Origin: an uncultured Clostridia bacterium
GTDB taxonomy: Bacteria; Bacillota; Clostridia; Lachnospirales; Anaerotignaceae
Direction: 5' to 3'
Assembly (NCBI GenBank): GCA_910583755.1
Contig: CAJTZO010000019.1
Location: 1 to 46,678 of the forward strand
Length of the DNA stretch: 46,678 nucleotides
The notes under the pieces are model-generated. The model made no database searches, was not told the origin of the DNA, and saw only the letters and a list, made by a program, of their open reading frames with translations. How positions within the stretch are numbered: position 1 is the first letter of the stretch; each line of letters starts with the position of its first letter. This document shows positions 7,053-16,509 of the stretch, piece by piece. Made by a program: the position numbers and the translations under genes.

Positions 7053-8819
7053 ATGAATAAAACAATGAAATGTATTGCTGTGGGAATGCTTGGATTTCAT
7101 TTAATTTCTGTTGGAGGATGTGCTAATAAGATAGAAGAAGTTTCATCTCCTAATGTCATAGATAAAACGGATGATAATACAATAATACAATCTTCTGAAA
7201 AATTAGAAAATACTACCCCTGAATCAAAACAAAATGAAAACACGGACTACATTGGAAATGATTTATGGATTGAAAACTTAACTGATTTTTCAGAAGGAAG
7301 AGCCTGGGTACAATTTATGGAGTCACATAGGAAAGATGGTAGTATTGAAGCAGTTGTAGAGTCTGCTGAAACTGCTATGGAAATTTCCAAAAAAGAGGAT
7401 GAAGAACGCATTTCCTATGCAATGCAAAACATAAATTGGCAGGGAAATGAAAGAGCTGCTCTCATTGATACACAAGGAAAAATTATATGGGAATCAGAAT
7501 TGACAGAAAATAATACTGTATTAACAAAGACAAGCGAATTTAAAAATGGACTAGCCTATGCTATATTTGATGGCAATGATAAAAGTAGTTATTTTATTAT
7601 TGATACAGAAGGTAATGTTACTTTTACTCATGATTATAATGAAGACTATAAAATTCTCTGTCATGGTAATGAATTATTTTTAGTAGCAGAGCATATCAAA
7701 AATTTTGATAGTAATGAATGGCAGATTGGTGCGATTGATAAAAATGGAAATATAGTTGCATCATTTCAAACATATGAAAAAACGCCTCCTCCTGAACTTG
7801 AAGCTGTTAAAGCTCCACAAGGAGAAGCTCCAGACCCTAATTATGATTATTGGGGATATGTGGAATATCAAAAGCAACTTGAAGCTTATGAAGAATATGC
7901 AAATTATAATTATATTCCAGAAGCAATATCTTTTGATGAAAATTATGTTTCCTGTAAATATCGTGGAGACAACATTTTTCAAATCAATTTTAATGATTAC
8001 TATGTTCTTTTAAATATAAATACACAACAGATAATATATACTTATCGTAACGAAAGTGGAGATAGTATACAAAATTTTATTTCTGACTTTGAAAATGGCA
8101 AAGCAGAGGTTTTGTATGGTAATTATGACAATAACGCAATATGTACTCTTGAAACAAATGGTACAATTACACCTATTTTATCTAATATATGGACAAAACG
8201 TCTTTTAGGAAAACAAGTTACTTTGGGAGAAGTAGCACGATATAAATTTCATGAAGGATTGATATTTGTTCCATATAACTCTTCTATTGATAAAGAAGTT
8301 TTTATTGATAGAGAATTTTATGATCAAACAGGAGACTTAGAAGTAGCTACTGCAAATGGTTTCACATTTTATACAGGTGTTTATTATAACATTAATGGAG
8401 AAGTTGCAATAGATTTTCCAGAGTATCATGGAAAATATACATATGACTGTAGTCCTTTTTATAATGGATATGCTGTTATGCAAATAATAGGTGCAGACGG
8501 ACTTTCTTATATTACTGCAATCAACAAAAATGGAGAAATGCAGTTTGAACCTATATCAGGTTTTGATGCTGTTTATATCAGCGAAGATGCTCAATATATA
8601 ACCGCTGTTAAAAATGGTTCTGTTACCATATTTGATATCAATGGCAATTCTCTTATTAGCATAGAATGTGCTGGTATCACTCCAGAAAATAGAGGATATG
8701 ATAATATTTATAATGTTTATGATGGAGTCATTAAAATAAAAGATTTTTATGTAAATGTAGAAGATGGAACAGTGATAGGTTTGCATGAAGGAAAAGATTT
8801 TTCTGTTACAATACATTGA
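7053..8819 (+). CDS. Large surface lipoprotein with WG-type repeats
   Basis: 588-residue protein. An N-terminal lipoprotein signal has its lipobox SVGGC at Cys23, followed by a low-complexity Ser/Asn/Glu linker. The mature part carries repeated beta units of the WG-repeat kind (FSEGRAWVQF; AALIDTQGKIIWESEL; FKNGLAYAIFDG; FYNGYAVMQI; ITAINKNGEMQF), expected to form an extracellular beta-propeller-like fold. A Pro/Glu/Tyr-rich insert lies near residues 245-285. It would be lipid-anchored on the outer face of the membrane. With the next two genes it forms a same-strand cluster typical of surface-acting cargo (exclusion, adhesion or envelope modification); the actual role is unknown. Confidence 0.65.
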   Translation: MNKTMKCIAVGMLGFHLISVGGCANKIEEVSSPNVIDKTDDNTIIQSSEKLENTTPESKQNENTDYIGNDLWIENLTDFSEGRAWVQFMESHRKDGSIEAVVESAETAMEISKKEDEERISYAMQNINWQGNERAALIDTQGKIIWESELTENNTVLTKTSEFKNGLAYAIFDGNDKSSYFIIDTEGNVTFTHDYNEDYKILCHGNELFLVAEHIKNFDSNEWQIGAIDKNGNIVASFQTYEKTPPPELEAVKAPQGEAPDPNYDYWGYVEYQKQLEAYEEYANYNYIPEAISFDENYVSCKYRGDNIFQINFNDYYVLLNINTQQIIYTYRNESGDSIQNFISDFENGKAEVLYGNYDNNAICTLETNGTITPILSNIWTKRLLGKQVTLGEVARYKFHEGLIFVPYNSSIDKEVFIDREFYDQTGDLEVATANGFTFYTGVYYNINGEVAIDFPEYHGKYTYDCSPFYNGYAVMQIIGADGLSYITAINKNGEMQFEPISGFDAVYISEDAQYITAVKNGSVTIFDINGNSLISIECAGITPENRGYDNIYNVYDGVIKIKDFYVNVEDGTVIGLHEGKDFSVTIH

Positions 8820-8912
8820 CAATTCTATATTTATGAAAAAAATTCAATAAAAAACAATATTTTAGAATAAGATAATTTATTTTAAAATTAAAAATAAGAA
8901 AGGATTTTTAAA

Positions 8913-9632
8913 ATGAAGAAACTAATTGCATTGTCTATAGCAGCTGTTTTATCATTTTCAGCTTGCTCAAATGCAGCATTAAAAGATGCAGGAAAAGAAT
9001 TAGAAGATACCATTTCAAACGTTACAAATGCTGATAACAAATATGTGCTGATGGTAAAAGGCGGATATATGGAAACAAATCCTGATTTAACCTATGGCAA
9101 TGTATTTGAACAATTTTTCGCTACTCCACGCTGGAAATATTTTAAAAATGGAGGAGGACAAGATATCGTTGAATTCACAGGCGATTGTATGTATGCTGAT
9201 GCTCAAGTAAAAGCAAGAATTCAATTTACTGTTGATGAAGAAAACGGGACATTTGAAGCCACTGCACTTGCATTTAATGAAGTGCCTCAAACAAATGTTA
9301 TATTGCTTTCTCTTATTTCAAAAGCATTTGAAGAAGCTGAGCCTACTGGGCAAGAAAGTATAAATGAAACAGAATTTGTTGAGCAAGAAGATTTTACAGC
9401 AGAGGAAGCAGCACAGCTTCTCAATAACTGGCTAGAAAATCATCCAATGGTATATGATTGTGAATTTGAATATAACGGCGAGAGACCTGAAGTATATGAT
9501 TTTTATTTAATACTAGATGGCGATGCTTGGTATCCTGTTATAATAGAAAAAAGTACAGGTGAAATATGGGTTGATATAGAAGAAGAAATATTATTAATTG
9601 ATGACTTTTATTCTATTTTCTGTAGTTATTAA
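8913..9632 (+). CDS. Second predicted lipoprotein
   Basis: 239-residue protein with a lipoprotein signal (lipobox SFSAC, Cys18). The first half of the mature protein holds a beta-rich stretch (FEQFFATPRWKYFKNGGGQDIVEFTG, then VKARIQFTVDEENGTFEATAL), a pattern seen in several uncharacterised Firmicutes lipoproteins. A second half (about 165-235) looks like a separate small domain ending in an acidic strand. Its ribosome site AAGAAAGGA lies 15 nt ahead. It sits 93 bp after the larger lipoprotein. No enzymatic motif is seen; function unknown. Confidence 0.65.
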   Translation: MKKLIALSIAAVLSFSACSNAALKDAGKELEDTISNVTNADNKYVLMVKGGYMETNPDLTYGNVFEQFFATPRWKYFKNGGGQDIVEFTGDCMYADAQVKARIQFTVDEENGTFEATALAFNEVPQTNVILLSLISKAFEEAEPTGQESINETEFVEQEDFTAEEAAQLLNNWLENHPMVYDCEFEYNGERPEVYDFYLILDGDAWYPVIIEKSTGEIWVDIEEEILLIDDFYSIFCSY

Positions 9633-9664
9633 TCCATTTCATAAATATATATGAGGAGAATGTT

Positions 9665-10765
9665 ATGAACAATCAAACAAATTTAACAGAAACAGACATT
9701 TTTAGATTGCTACAACAAACAGCCGATTTTGATATTACCCCTTATGAGGGCAATATCAATTTTGATGACAGTAGTAAGTATACAAAATTAGAATTAAGTA
9801 CTGCACAAAAAATACATATCAATGCACTATTACAGCAGCTTCCTTCCGCAGTAATAGCAGGAAAATTACCTCAAATGTATACGATTACTTTCCCAGAAGG
9901 ACTGCCTCATACATTAATGCAGCTGAAAAATGGTGGTTTTTCAACTTCTATTATTGGTATGGATGGAAAAATTGCAGGGGTGGCATCTCTTGCACCTATG
10001 GTAGCAGAGGCTGCAATACTTGGAGTCTTTACAGTAATGTCAGTCATCACAGGTCAATTTTTTTTATTTCAAATTAATAAAGAATTAAAAAAAATAAATC
10101 AGACTCTTGATAAAATTGTAGAATTTCTTTATGGAGATAAAAAAGCAGAGTTACTATCAGAGATTAGCTTTGTCAAATGTGTACATGAAAATTTTAATTC
10201 TATTATGATGCAGGAACAACAAAGAATTGCTACTATTTCTGGGCTTCAACAGTCAAAAAAAGTGGCTATAAAAGATGTTGAGTTTTATATGTGCGATTTA
10301 GAAAATACTGTAAATGATATTCAAGAATATAAAAATGTTGGTACTGAGATTGAGCATTGCTTTCAAAGCAAAGATTGTCTTGAACTTTCTATACAACTTT
10401 ACATTGCAAGTACTTTACTTGAAGTGTATTATTCTCAAAATCATGATAAAAATTATATAAAATATATTGAGGACGAAATGTGGAATTATATCAGAAAATC
10501 TGAAAAACGTATGTTAAAAAGTTTTAGTTCATTGCAAACGATTATCAATCACACCAAACCATACAAAATAAAAGATAAAAATAATAATGTAATGGACAAA
10601 GATAATCTTCAACAGCAATGTAACAAAGTAGTTCAAGTGCTTGAAAATGAAGATGTAACTTCTATACAAAAGTTAATTCATTCTGCATTATACACAGTAA
10701 CCCAAAAAGTAGAATATTATATTAGGAACAATGGAGATGTATATTCTAAAATATTAGATTCATAA
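9665..10765 (+). CDS. Unknown protein with a central hydrophobic segment
   Basis: 366-residue protein with no recognised family. Residues about 103-136 (from IAGVASLAPMVAEAAILGVF on) form a Gly/Ala-rich hydrophobic stretch long enough for one or two membrane helices. Helical sequence rich in Gln, Lys and Glu follows (NKELKKINQTLDKIVEFL) and is probably coiled coil. This hydrophobic-hairpin-plus-helical-bundle layout recalls alpha pore-forming toxins and some abortive-infection effectors, but that is only layout similarity. It follows the second lipoprotein by 32 bp behind GAGGAG, so the two are likely co-transcribed. Confidence 0.55.
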   Translation: MNNQTNLTETDIFRLLQQTADFDITPYEGNINFDDSSKYTKLELSTAQKIHINALLQQLPSAVIAGKLPQMYTITFPEGLPHTLMQLKNGGFSTSIIGMDGKIAGVASLAPMVAEAAILGVFTVMSVITGQFFLFQINKELKKINQTLDKIVEFLYGDKKAELLSEISFVKCVHENFNSIMMQEQQRIATISGLQQSKKVAIKDVEFYMCDLENTVNDIQEYKNVGTEIEHCFQSKDCLELSIQLYIASTLLEVYYSQNHDKNYIKYIEDEMWNYIRKSEKRMLKSFSSLQTIINHTKPYKIKDKNNNVMDKDNLQQQCNKVVQVLENEDVTSIQKLIHSALYTVTQKVEYYIRNNGDVYSKILDS

Positions 10766-10816
10766 AAATATATAAAATACTCTTCATTTGGAGAGTGTTT
10801 ACTTGGAGGTGTTTCA

Positions 10817-10972
10817 TTGAAAATAAATAAAATAACTTCTAAAATAAAATCACCATGCTCAAAATGTTCTTATAAACTAGGGACAATACATACATTAGTC
10901 AATCCTTGTCCTCAATGCAAAGAAAACAACTATTTCTTATTTAAACAATTTCAAAAAAATAGTAATTTATAA
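10817..10972 (+). CDS. 51-residue zinc-ribbon-like protein
   Basis: Short reading frame starting at a TTG five bases after GGAGGTG (10805-10811). The protein has two Cys pairs, PCSKC and PCPQC, spaced like a single zinc ribbon (Cys14, Cys17, Cys31, Cys34), and a basic N-terminus (MKINKITSKIKS). A weak hairpin (10779-10795) separates it from the preceding gene. The strong ribosome site and paired cysteines support coding, although the frame is short. Possible nucleic-acid-binding accessory protein; function unknown. Confidence 0.5.
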   Translation: MKINKITSKIKSPCSKCSYKLGTIHTLVNPCPQCKENNYFLFKQFQKNSNL

Positions 10973-11155
10973 CATAACAAGAAATATTGAAATAAGTTAT
11001 AAAAGTAAACAATATCTAGTGTAATTATGATATATCATTCTTTCATACTATATGCAAAATTTATAATGATATATTCTATCAATAGTGATGAAATAAATAT
11101 AAATCATCTACTAGTATCATGTTATAAAGCATATAAAATGAAAGGAGAAGGAAAA

Positions 11156-11260
11156 ATGAAGTTATTAGAAAACATTTTAAAAGCAGCTGCAGCATTGATT
11201 GCCGCAGCAATGTCTATTGTCAAATTTGTAAATATTATCAGAAAAATGGCAACATCATAA
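11156..11260 (+). CDS. 34-residue hydrophobic amphipathic peptide
   Basis: Begins MKLLENILKAAAALIAAAMS and ends in a basic tail (IIRKMATS). AAAGGAGAAGG ideally precedes the ATG at 11156; the same frame is open upstream but without a ribosome site. One long Ala/Ile-rich helix with Lys at both ends fits a small membrane-active peptide, such as a leaderless-bacteriocin-like or type I toxin-like peptide, or a phage-type small membrane protein. No immunity or transporter gene is adjacent. A terminator-like hairpin follows at 11290. Function unknown. Confidence 0.5.
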   Translation: MKLLENILKAAAALIAAAMSIVKFVNIIRKMATS

Positions 11261-11289
11261 TTACAACAATTCAACAGAAAAATATAAAG

Positions 11290-11320
11290 CAGGGCTTCTC
11301 ATGGTGAGAAGTCTTGTTTT
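11290..11320 (+). terminator. Terminator or attenuator between small peptide and helicase
   Basis: CAGGGCTTCTC (11290-11300) and GAGAAGTCTTG (11306-11316) form an 11-bp stem with a G-T pair and a 5-nt loop, followed by TTTTGT. Confidence 0.65.
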
Positions 11321-11353
11321 GTATGCTCTAAAATCAATATAGGAGGAATTGAT

Positions 11354-14300
11354 ATGTCACAATCAAAATTAATGGAAATGGAATATTTTGACTTAAAGTC
11401 AGAAACACGTTTAGAAACTTACACAGATACCATAGTAATAGAAAGAGAAAATAATACTTGTTATATTGCTGCAATTCGATTTGGAGGCTATCCTGAAAGC
11501 GTCAAAGGTATGAGTGAAGCCATTTATGGCGGAGGTTCTATTACGATTGATACACATGATGATATTATAACATTACATAGTCGTGTAAAGCAATATCGCA
11601 AAGAACTCTCTCATGATGGCATTTATGCAGAGGCAACGTTAATAATACAAGATGAAGAACAGCGTACAAACTATGACGAAAACGAAAATGGTAAATCTCG
11701 TAAATGTTATTTATTCTGTGAACAAGGAAACAGTGACTACTTATTTGAAGAACTGGATAAGAAAACCAGTGTGCCTTTAATACCAGCATTCAAAGAATAT
11801 GTTTTAACAGAGTTGCAAAACAGAGATATTTTGAAGCCCTTACAAGTTATTTCAAGTCAACAAAAATTTGATGTATGGCTACTTACTATGACAGAAAATG
11901 AAAAAAATATTGTTGCAGTAATGAATGATGGTTTAAAGTCAGGTGCTATTTGTATTCCTGGTTCTCATGATAACAAATTCCCTGCTATTTATTCTGTGAC
12001 ACAATATCTAAATACATTTGGCATTATGATTGCTGAACGCATTAAAAATCAGTTTCAACCATTGTTTGACCCAGCAAAAGAAATGTTGTCACCAGAAATA
12101 TTAGCAGTAAATGACAATATCAAAAAGAATGTGGGATATAGCTTATATGATGCACAGCTTGCTGTTTGTGAAGCACATAAACGCTGTTTAGAACAAAAGA
12201 AAGCAACCCTATGTATTGCAGAATGTGGTTCTGGAAAAACAAAAATAGGAATCACTTCACTCCATGCTTATCAGCAGAAAAAGCAATCTAAGCATTTTAA
12301 TATCGTTTTATGTCCTTCTCATATGACAAAAAAGTGGGTAAGAGAAATTGAAGAATCTTTACCAGATACTTTTGCAGTTGCGATTAACAGTATTACAGAA
12401 CTACATACAGCATATAACGCATATGAACAGGATAACAAAACTTGCTATGTGATTATGTCAAAAGAAAAAGCTCGTGATGGCTATATGAAACGTCCTGCTG
12501 TAATATGGAATCAGAGAAAAAAGGCATTCCTTTGCCCTGATTGCTATAAACCTATAGAAATGGATTTTATTGATGATGGTTCTAAATACAAAGTTCCAGC
12601 AGATGCCTTGTTCTTTAAAAAAGAAAACAAGCAAAATCATAAATGTGAGCATTGTGGTTCTTTGCTTTGGACAGCACTATTGCCGGAGCAACAATCAGAG
12701 TGGGTAAAAGTTTCTAAATTTGGTTTTGTTCATCGTAAACACGCCTATCAGTATTTAGAAGGATTACAGAAAAAACCTGCACTATACAACGCAATACAGA
12801 CGATTGCAGAAAATCCAGATGGTCATTTTGCAAATGCTGGTGCTTATAGACGTTTTTCCTTATCAACGTACATTAAAAAACACATGAAAGGAAAAATAGA
12901 CGGATTGATTATTGATGAGCTTCACAATTATAACAACAATTCTGGGCAAGGAGATGCTATGGGAGAGTTATTCCAGTCAGCAAATAAAGTTGTAGGTATG
13001 ACTGCAACATTGATAAATGGTTATAGCTCTGGGATATTCTATTTATTGTACCGCATTGCACCAAATCTCATGTTAAAAGATGGGAAGCATTATGATAAAT
13101 CTACCGAATTTAACACAGAATATGGTGTAACAGAAAGTGTTTATGAAATAGCAACTCCAGATTATAATTCCAATCGTCGTACATCAAAAAAGAAATTAAG
13201 AGAACGTCAGCTTCCAGGCATTTCTCCATTGGTATACTCTCGTTTTCTCATGGACTCAGCAGCGTTTTTAAGCCTAAATGATATGGGCAAAAACCTTCCA
13301 GAGTATGAAGAAATTCCTATACAGTTACAAATGAATGAAGAAGTAGCACAAGAGTATTCTCGCCTTGAATCAGAATTTAAAAATATTCTATGTTCCCAAA
13401 AAGATATATCCAAAAAAGTATTATCTTCTTATTTAGGTCTGCTGACAGTTTATCCAGACCAGCCCTATGACCAAAAACCGATTGTTCATCCTATTACAGG
13501 CAATGATATTATTATACCAAAAGATACTTCTAGCTTTCAGGAGTTACATGAAAAAGATTATTCTGTATTAGATGTGGTACAAAATAAAACAGCAACAGGC
13601 GGACGTGTGCTCATTTATACCAGCTGGATAAGAACGGACACACAAGAAAAACTTTATAAACTCCTTACAGAAAGCGGATATAGAGTAAATATATTAACTG
13701 CTTCTGTGCCACCAAACAAGCGAGAAGAATGGGTAGAAAATCAAGTTAAAGATGGTATTCAAGTGCTAATCACAAATCCTAGCCTTGTAGAAACAGGATT
13801 AGACTTAAATGATTTTACTACATTATATTACTACAATATTGCCTACAACTTGTTTACATTACGACAATCTTCCAGACGTTCTTGGAGAATCAATCAAAAA
13901 GCACCAAGAATTGAAGTTTATTTCTCTTACTATGAAGGAACAATGCAAAATAGAGCAATCAAGTTAATGGCATCTAAATTAGCAGCAGCTGGTATGATTG
14001 AAGGCAATTTTACAGAAGAAGGATTAGCAGCAATGTCTGATTGTACTGACATGACAACAGCACTTGCTCGTGAACTGACACAAGGCATTAAAAATGAAGT
14101 AGAAGATTTAAGTGCTGTATTTAAGAAAATGGCAATATTAAAACCAACAACAGAACAGATGACACTTGAAACTATTTTAAGTGAAACAAAGAATATTACT
14201 ACTACTCCTAAATTTATTATAGATGAAGTAGAAAATATTACGATAACACCTGTTGTATCTACCTATCAAACACCAATACCAATTATAGATGATACTTCAG

Positions 14301-14443
14301 AAATGACAATATACAGTACAAATGCACCTTTTACAGCGTCTGCTTTGCTTGCCTTTGTAAACAATACAAAACCAGTAAAAGCAGTTACTACAAACAAAGC
14401 AGAAAATGATTTATACAATATATTTGAAATATTAGCAGCTTAA
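11354..14443 (+). CDS. SNF2/DEAD-type SF2 helicase with zinc-ribbon insertion
   Basis: 1029-residue protein. Motif I AECGSGKTKIG lies near residue 288, motif II IDELHN near 520, motif III GMTATL near 553, and helicase C-terminal motifs VETGLDLNDF and RQSSRRSW near 815-843. A zinc ribbon made of CPDC (about 394) and CEHC (about 431) is inserted between motifs I and II. The N-terminal 280 residues and the Thr/Pro-rich tail are unassigned. This type of large DNA-dependent ATPase is found in plasmid and conjugative-element backbones; it probably remodels protein-DNA complexes or helps replicate or repair element DNA. GGAGGAAT precedes the ATG. A strong terminator follows. Confidence 0.8.
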   Translation: MSQSKLMEMEYFDLKSETRLETYTDTIVIERENNTCYIAAIRFGGYPESVKGMSEAIYGGGSITIDTHDDIITLHSRVKQYRKELSHDGIYAEATLIIQDEEQRTNYDENENGKSRKCYLFCEQGNSDYLFEELDKKTSVPLIPAFKEYVLTELQNRDILKPLQVISSQQKFDVWLLTMTENEKNIVAVMNDGLKSGAICIPGSHDNKFPAIYSVTQYLNTFGIMIAERIKNQFQPLFDPAKEMLSPEILAVNDNIKKNVGYSLYDAQLAVCEAHKRCLEQKKATLCIAECGSGKTKIGITSLHAYQQKKQSKHFNIVLCPSHMTKKWVREIEESLPDTFAVAINSITELHTAYNAYEQDNKTCYVIMSKEKARDGYMKRPAVIWNQRKKAFLCPDCYKPIEMDFIDDGSKYKVPADALFFKKENKQNHKCEHCGSLLWTALLPEQQSEWVKVSKFGFVHRKHAYQYLEGLQKKPALYNAIQTIAENPDGHFANAGAYRRFSLSTYIKKHMKGKIDGLIIDELHNYNNNSGQGDAMGELFQSANKVVGMTATLINGYSSGIFYLLYRIAPNLMLKDGKHYDKSTEFNTEYGVTESVYEIATPDYNSNRRTSKKKLRERQLPGISPLVYSRFLMDSAAFLSLNDMGKNLPEYEEIPIQLQMNEEVAQEYSRLESEFKNILCSQKDISKKVLSSYLGLLTVYPDQPYDQKPIVHPITGNDIIIPKDTSSFQELHEKDYSVLDVVQNKTATGGRVLIYTSWIRTDTQEKLYKLLTESGYRVNILTASVPPNKREEWVENQVKDGIQVLITNPSLVETGLDLNDFTTLYYYNIAYNLFTLRQSSRRSWRINQKAPRIEVYFSYYEGTMQNRAIKLMASKLAAAGMIEGNFTEEGLAAMSDCTDMTTALARELTQGIKNEVEDLSAVFKKMAILKPTTEQMTLETILSETKNITTTPKFIIDEVENITITPVVSTYQTPIPIIDDTSEMTIYSTNAPFTASALLAFVNNTKPVKAVTTNKAENDLYNIFEILAA

Positions 14444-14445
14444 AT

Positions 14446-14483
14446 AAAGAGTGTGCTGGGAGAACTCTCCTAGTACACTCTTT
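14446..14483 (+). terminator. Strong terminator after the helicase gene
   Basis: Long stem, AAAGAGTGTGCTGGGAG against CTCCTAGTACACTCTTT with two mismatches, followed by ATTCTTATAAT. It separates the helicase from the JAMM-ThiF operon, or acts as an attenuator within a longer transcript. Confidence 0.75.
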
Positions 14484-14532
14484 ATTCTTATAATAATAAA
14501 AAAATTAAAAACAAAAAAGGAGTAGATGAAAA

Positions 14533-15753
14533 ATGAATCACACAGAAAACAAAGAATTATTTGACCTTGGCAGTTCCCCTATCTCAGAGGATTTTGACCC
14601 ATTCGCAATGGAAAATGAATTAGAAGATAATATACAAGAAGTAACTGCATCAGAGCAATCCAAAACGAAAACGAATACTGCAAAAACAGAAAAAGCAGAA
14701 CAAAATTTTGAAGAAAAATTACCTGTATTCGTATACGCTGGAGCAACAGAAAATATCAATGATAGTTCTATGACATTTGATGAATTGCGTATTGAAAAGT
14801 CTTGTGACTTTCCAGAATTAGATGATGGTAAAAAAGTATCTTGGACAGTGGAATATGGCAAAATTAGTAAAACTGTTACAAATCCAAAAGAAACCTGCAT
14901 TGGCAGTATGAAAAGCAGTATTGAAAACTCCAAAGAATTTATTGACAGTTTAAAGAAAGCAAAAGACAAAAATCCTATTTGTAAAGTGAAACCTCGTGTT
15001 ACTGCACAAAGCAAAGGGACAGCATACAAAGGCATATTTGCTACTTTAGAGGAGGCAGAAGCAGCAGGAAAAGTTATTTCTATTGTGCCTTCTCGTGATG
15101 GTAAAGTATATGAAATAAGAAATACAGAAATGGGCAAATTTATTACACCAGTCACTGACTGCAATATGCTTTCTGAAGTGCAAGCCGGATTTACTCCGGC
15201 TTTGCCTCTGATTCCCGCAAAGTTACTTATGCAAGTATTTACCTTCTTCTATCACTTTGCTCAATGTGGTAATGGAAAAGAAGCACTTGTTAATATTTAC
15301 TGGGACAAACAAAATCAAAGATTTATAGCAGATGTACCAGAACAGCTTGTCAGTAAAGTTTCAGTAGACAGCAAAATGAGCGAAAAATTTGCAGATGACA
15401 GATATATTCACTATATGGATATTCATTCTCATAATACTATGGCTGCATTTTTCTCACCAATAGATGACCATGATGAAAAGGCAACACGTCTTTATACTGT
15501 AATAGGTAAATTAAACAAAGGGAAACCTGAAATAAAAACTCGTATTTCTAATGGTGGAAAATTTATGGATATTGACCCTAAACAGGTATTTGAATTTTTA
15601 GATATTTCATTTCTGGATGATTGGATAAACAATGTAGATATTAGCCCTAGAAATAAAAGAAACATTCGCAAAGTATTTTCTCATATGGCAAAAATGGAAG
15701 CAAAAGCAGAAAAATTAGAAAGACGAAACAAAAAGAAAGCAGGTGCTATATGA
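14533..15753 (+). CDS. JAMM/JAB metallopeptidase of a PRTRC-type cassette
   Basis: 406-residue protein. The first 60 or so residues are acidic and disordered-looking, a beta-rich middle region follows, and the JAB/MPN+ domain is C-terminal. The zinc motif HxHx7Sx2D is complete: His298, His300, Ser308, Asp311 within DIHSHNTMAAFFSPIDD. Family knowledge: JAMM enzymes cleave isopeptide bonds of ubiquitin or Ub-like adducts, and PRTRC protein A is a JAB protein encoded with ThiF. This one is about twice the usual length because of its N-terminal extension. Its stop overlaps the next start (ATGA), so it is translationally coupled to the E1-like gene. Confidence 0.75.
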   Translation: MNHTENKELFDLGSSPISEDFDPFAMENELEDNIQEVTASEQSKTKTNTAKTEKAEQNFEEKLPVFVYAGATENINDSSMTFDELRIEKSCDFPELDDGKKVSWTVEYGKISKTVTNPKETCIGSMKSSIENSKEFIDSLKKAKDKNPICKVKPRVTAQSKGTAYKGIFATLEEAEAAGKVISIVPSRDGKVYEIRNTEMGKFITPVTDCNMLSEVQAGFTPALPLIPAKLLMQVFTFFYHFAQCGNGKEALVNIYWDKQNQRFIADVPEQLVSKVSVDSKMSEKFADDRYIHYMDIHSHNTMAAFFSPIDDHDEKATRLYTVIGKLNKGKPEIKTRISNGGKFMDIDPKQVFEFLDISFLDDWINNVDISPRNKRNIRKVFSHMAKMEAKAEKLERRNKKKAGAI

Positions 15754-16508
15754 AATTTTCTTTAGAGAAAGCTGTAAAAATTATTATGATAGGTGCAGGT
15801 GGAACAGGTGGTTATATTGCACCACATTTATATAGATTGCTGCACACGCTTGACCGTACTGTCAAAGTAATTATTATAGATGGTGACATTATAGAGCAAA
15901 AAAACATTGTTCGTCAAAATTTTATATGTTCTGATTTAGGAAGAAACAAAGCACGAGTATTAGCAGAACGCTATGCTTCTGCATTTGGTATGGAAGTATA
16001 TTATATTCCTGAGTTTATAGAAAATGAAATTAGATTGCTGGAGTTACTGAAACCAGACAGCCATTTTACTAGAATATCTTACTATCAGCAGGAATTAGTC
16101 ATTTTAATTGGTGCAGTAGATAATAATAAAAGTCGCCAAATGTGTCACAATGTATTTCAAAAATTGGATGATATTATTTATATTGATAGCGGTAATGGGC
16201 AATACACTGGACAAATAGTATGTGGTATTCGTTGTCATGGCAAAACGTACTACAAACCTGTTGCTGATATTTATACGGATATTTTGGAAAATACAGATAA
16301 ATTTCCTACAGAATTATCTTGTGCAGAAGCGGCTGTATCAGCACCACAAAGTATTGTTGCAAATATTATGGCTGCTACTGCTGTTATATCATACATTTAT
16401 AATATTTTGGTGCTTGGTAGAATTGAAGTGGAACGTGTTACATTTTCCACAAAAACAGTGAATATGAAACCTGTTTTATCTCAAGAAGCAAAAGAGAGGA
16501 GAAAATAA
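15750..16508 (+). CDS. ThiF/E1-like adenylating protein (PRTRC ThiF family)
   Basis: 252-residue Rossmann-fold protein. The nucleotide loop is GAGGTGG (residues 15-21). The E1-type adenylation signature is DGDIIEQKNIVRQNF (Asp44, Asn52, Arg55, Gln56), followed by GAVDNNKSR in the position of the conserved acidic residue. The end (ELSCAEAAVSAPQS, then VNMKPVL) matches my memory of the PRTRC ThiF family. Such proteins activate the C-terminus of a Ub-like or sulfur-carrier protein with ATP. It overlaps the JAMM gene by 4 bp. No Ub-like protein with a C-terminal GG is evident nearby. Confidence 0.8.
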   Translation: MKFSLEKAVKIIMIGAGGTGGYIAPHLYRLLHTLDRTVKVIIIDGDIIEQKNIVRQNFICSDLGRNKARVLAERYASAFGMEVYYIPEFIENEIRLLELLKPDSHFTRISYYQQELVILIGAVDNNKSRQMCHNVFQKLDDIIYIDSGNGQYTGQIVCGIRCHGKTYYKPVADIYTDILENTDKFPTELSCAEAAVSAPQSIVANIMAATAVISYIYNILVLGRIEVERVTFSTKTVNMKPVLSQEAKERRK

Positions 16509-16509
16509 A

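Noticed and set aside
11565..11789. Reading frame opposite the helicase gene
   Set aside because: No ribosome site, no family pattern, and fully inside the 1029-residue helicase; a shadow frame. The same holds for the frames opposite ftsK-like, TnsB, topB, guaA and kinase genes.
14538..15164. 208-codon frame opposite the JAMM gene
   Set aside because: Low-complexity Ser/Phe/Leu translation typical of antisense to AT-rich coding DNA; the JAMM frame has clear catalytic motifs.
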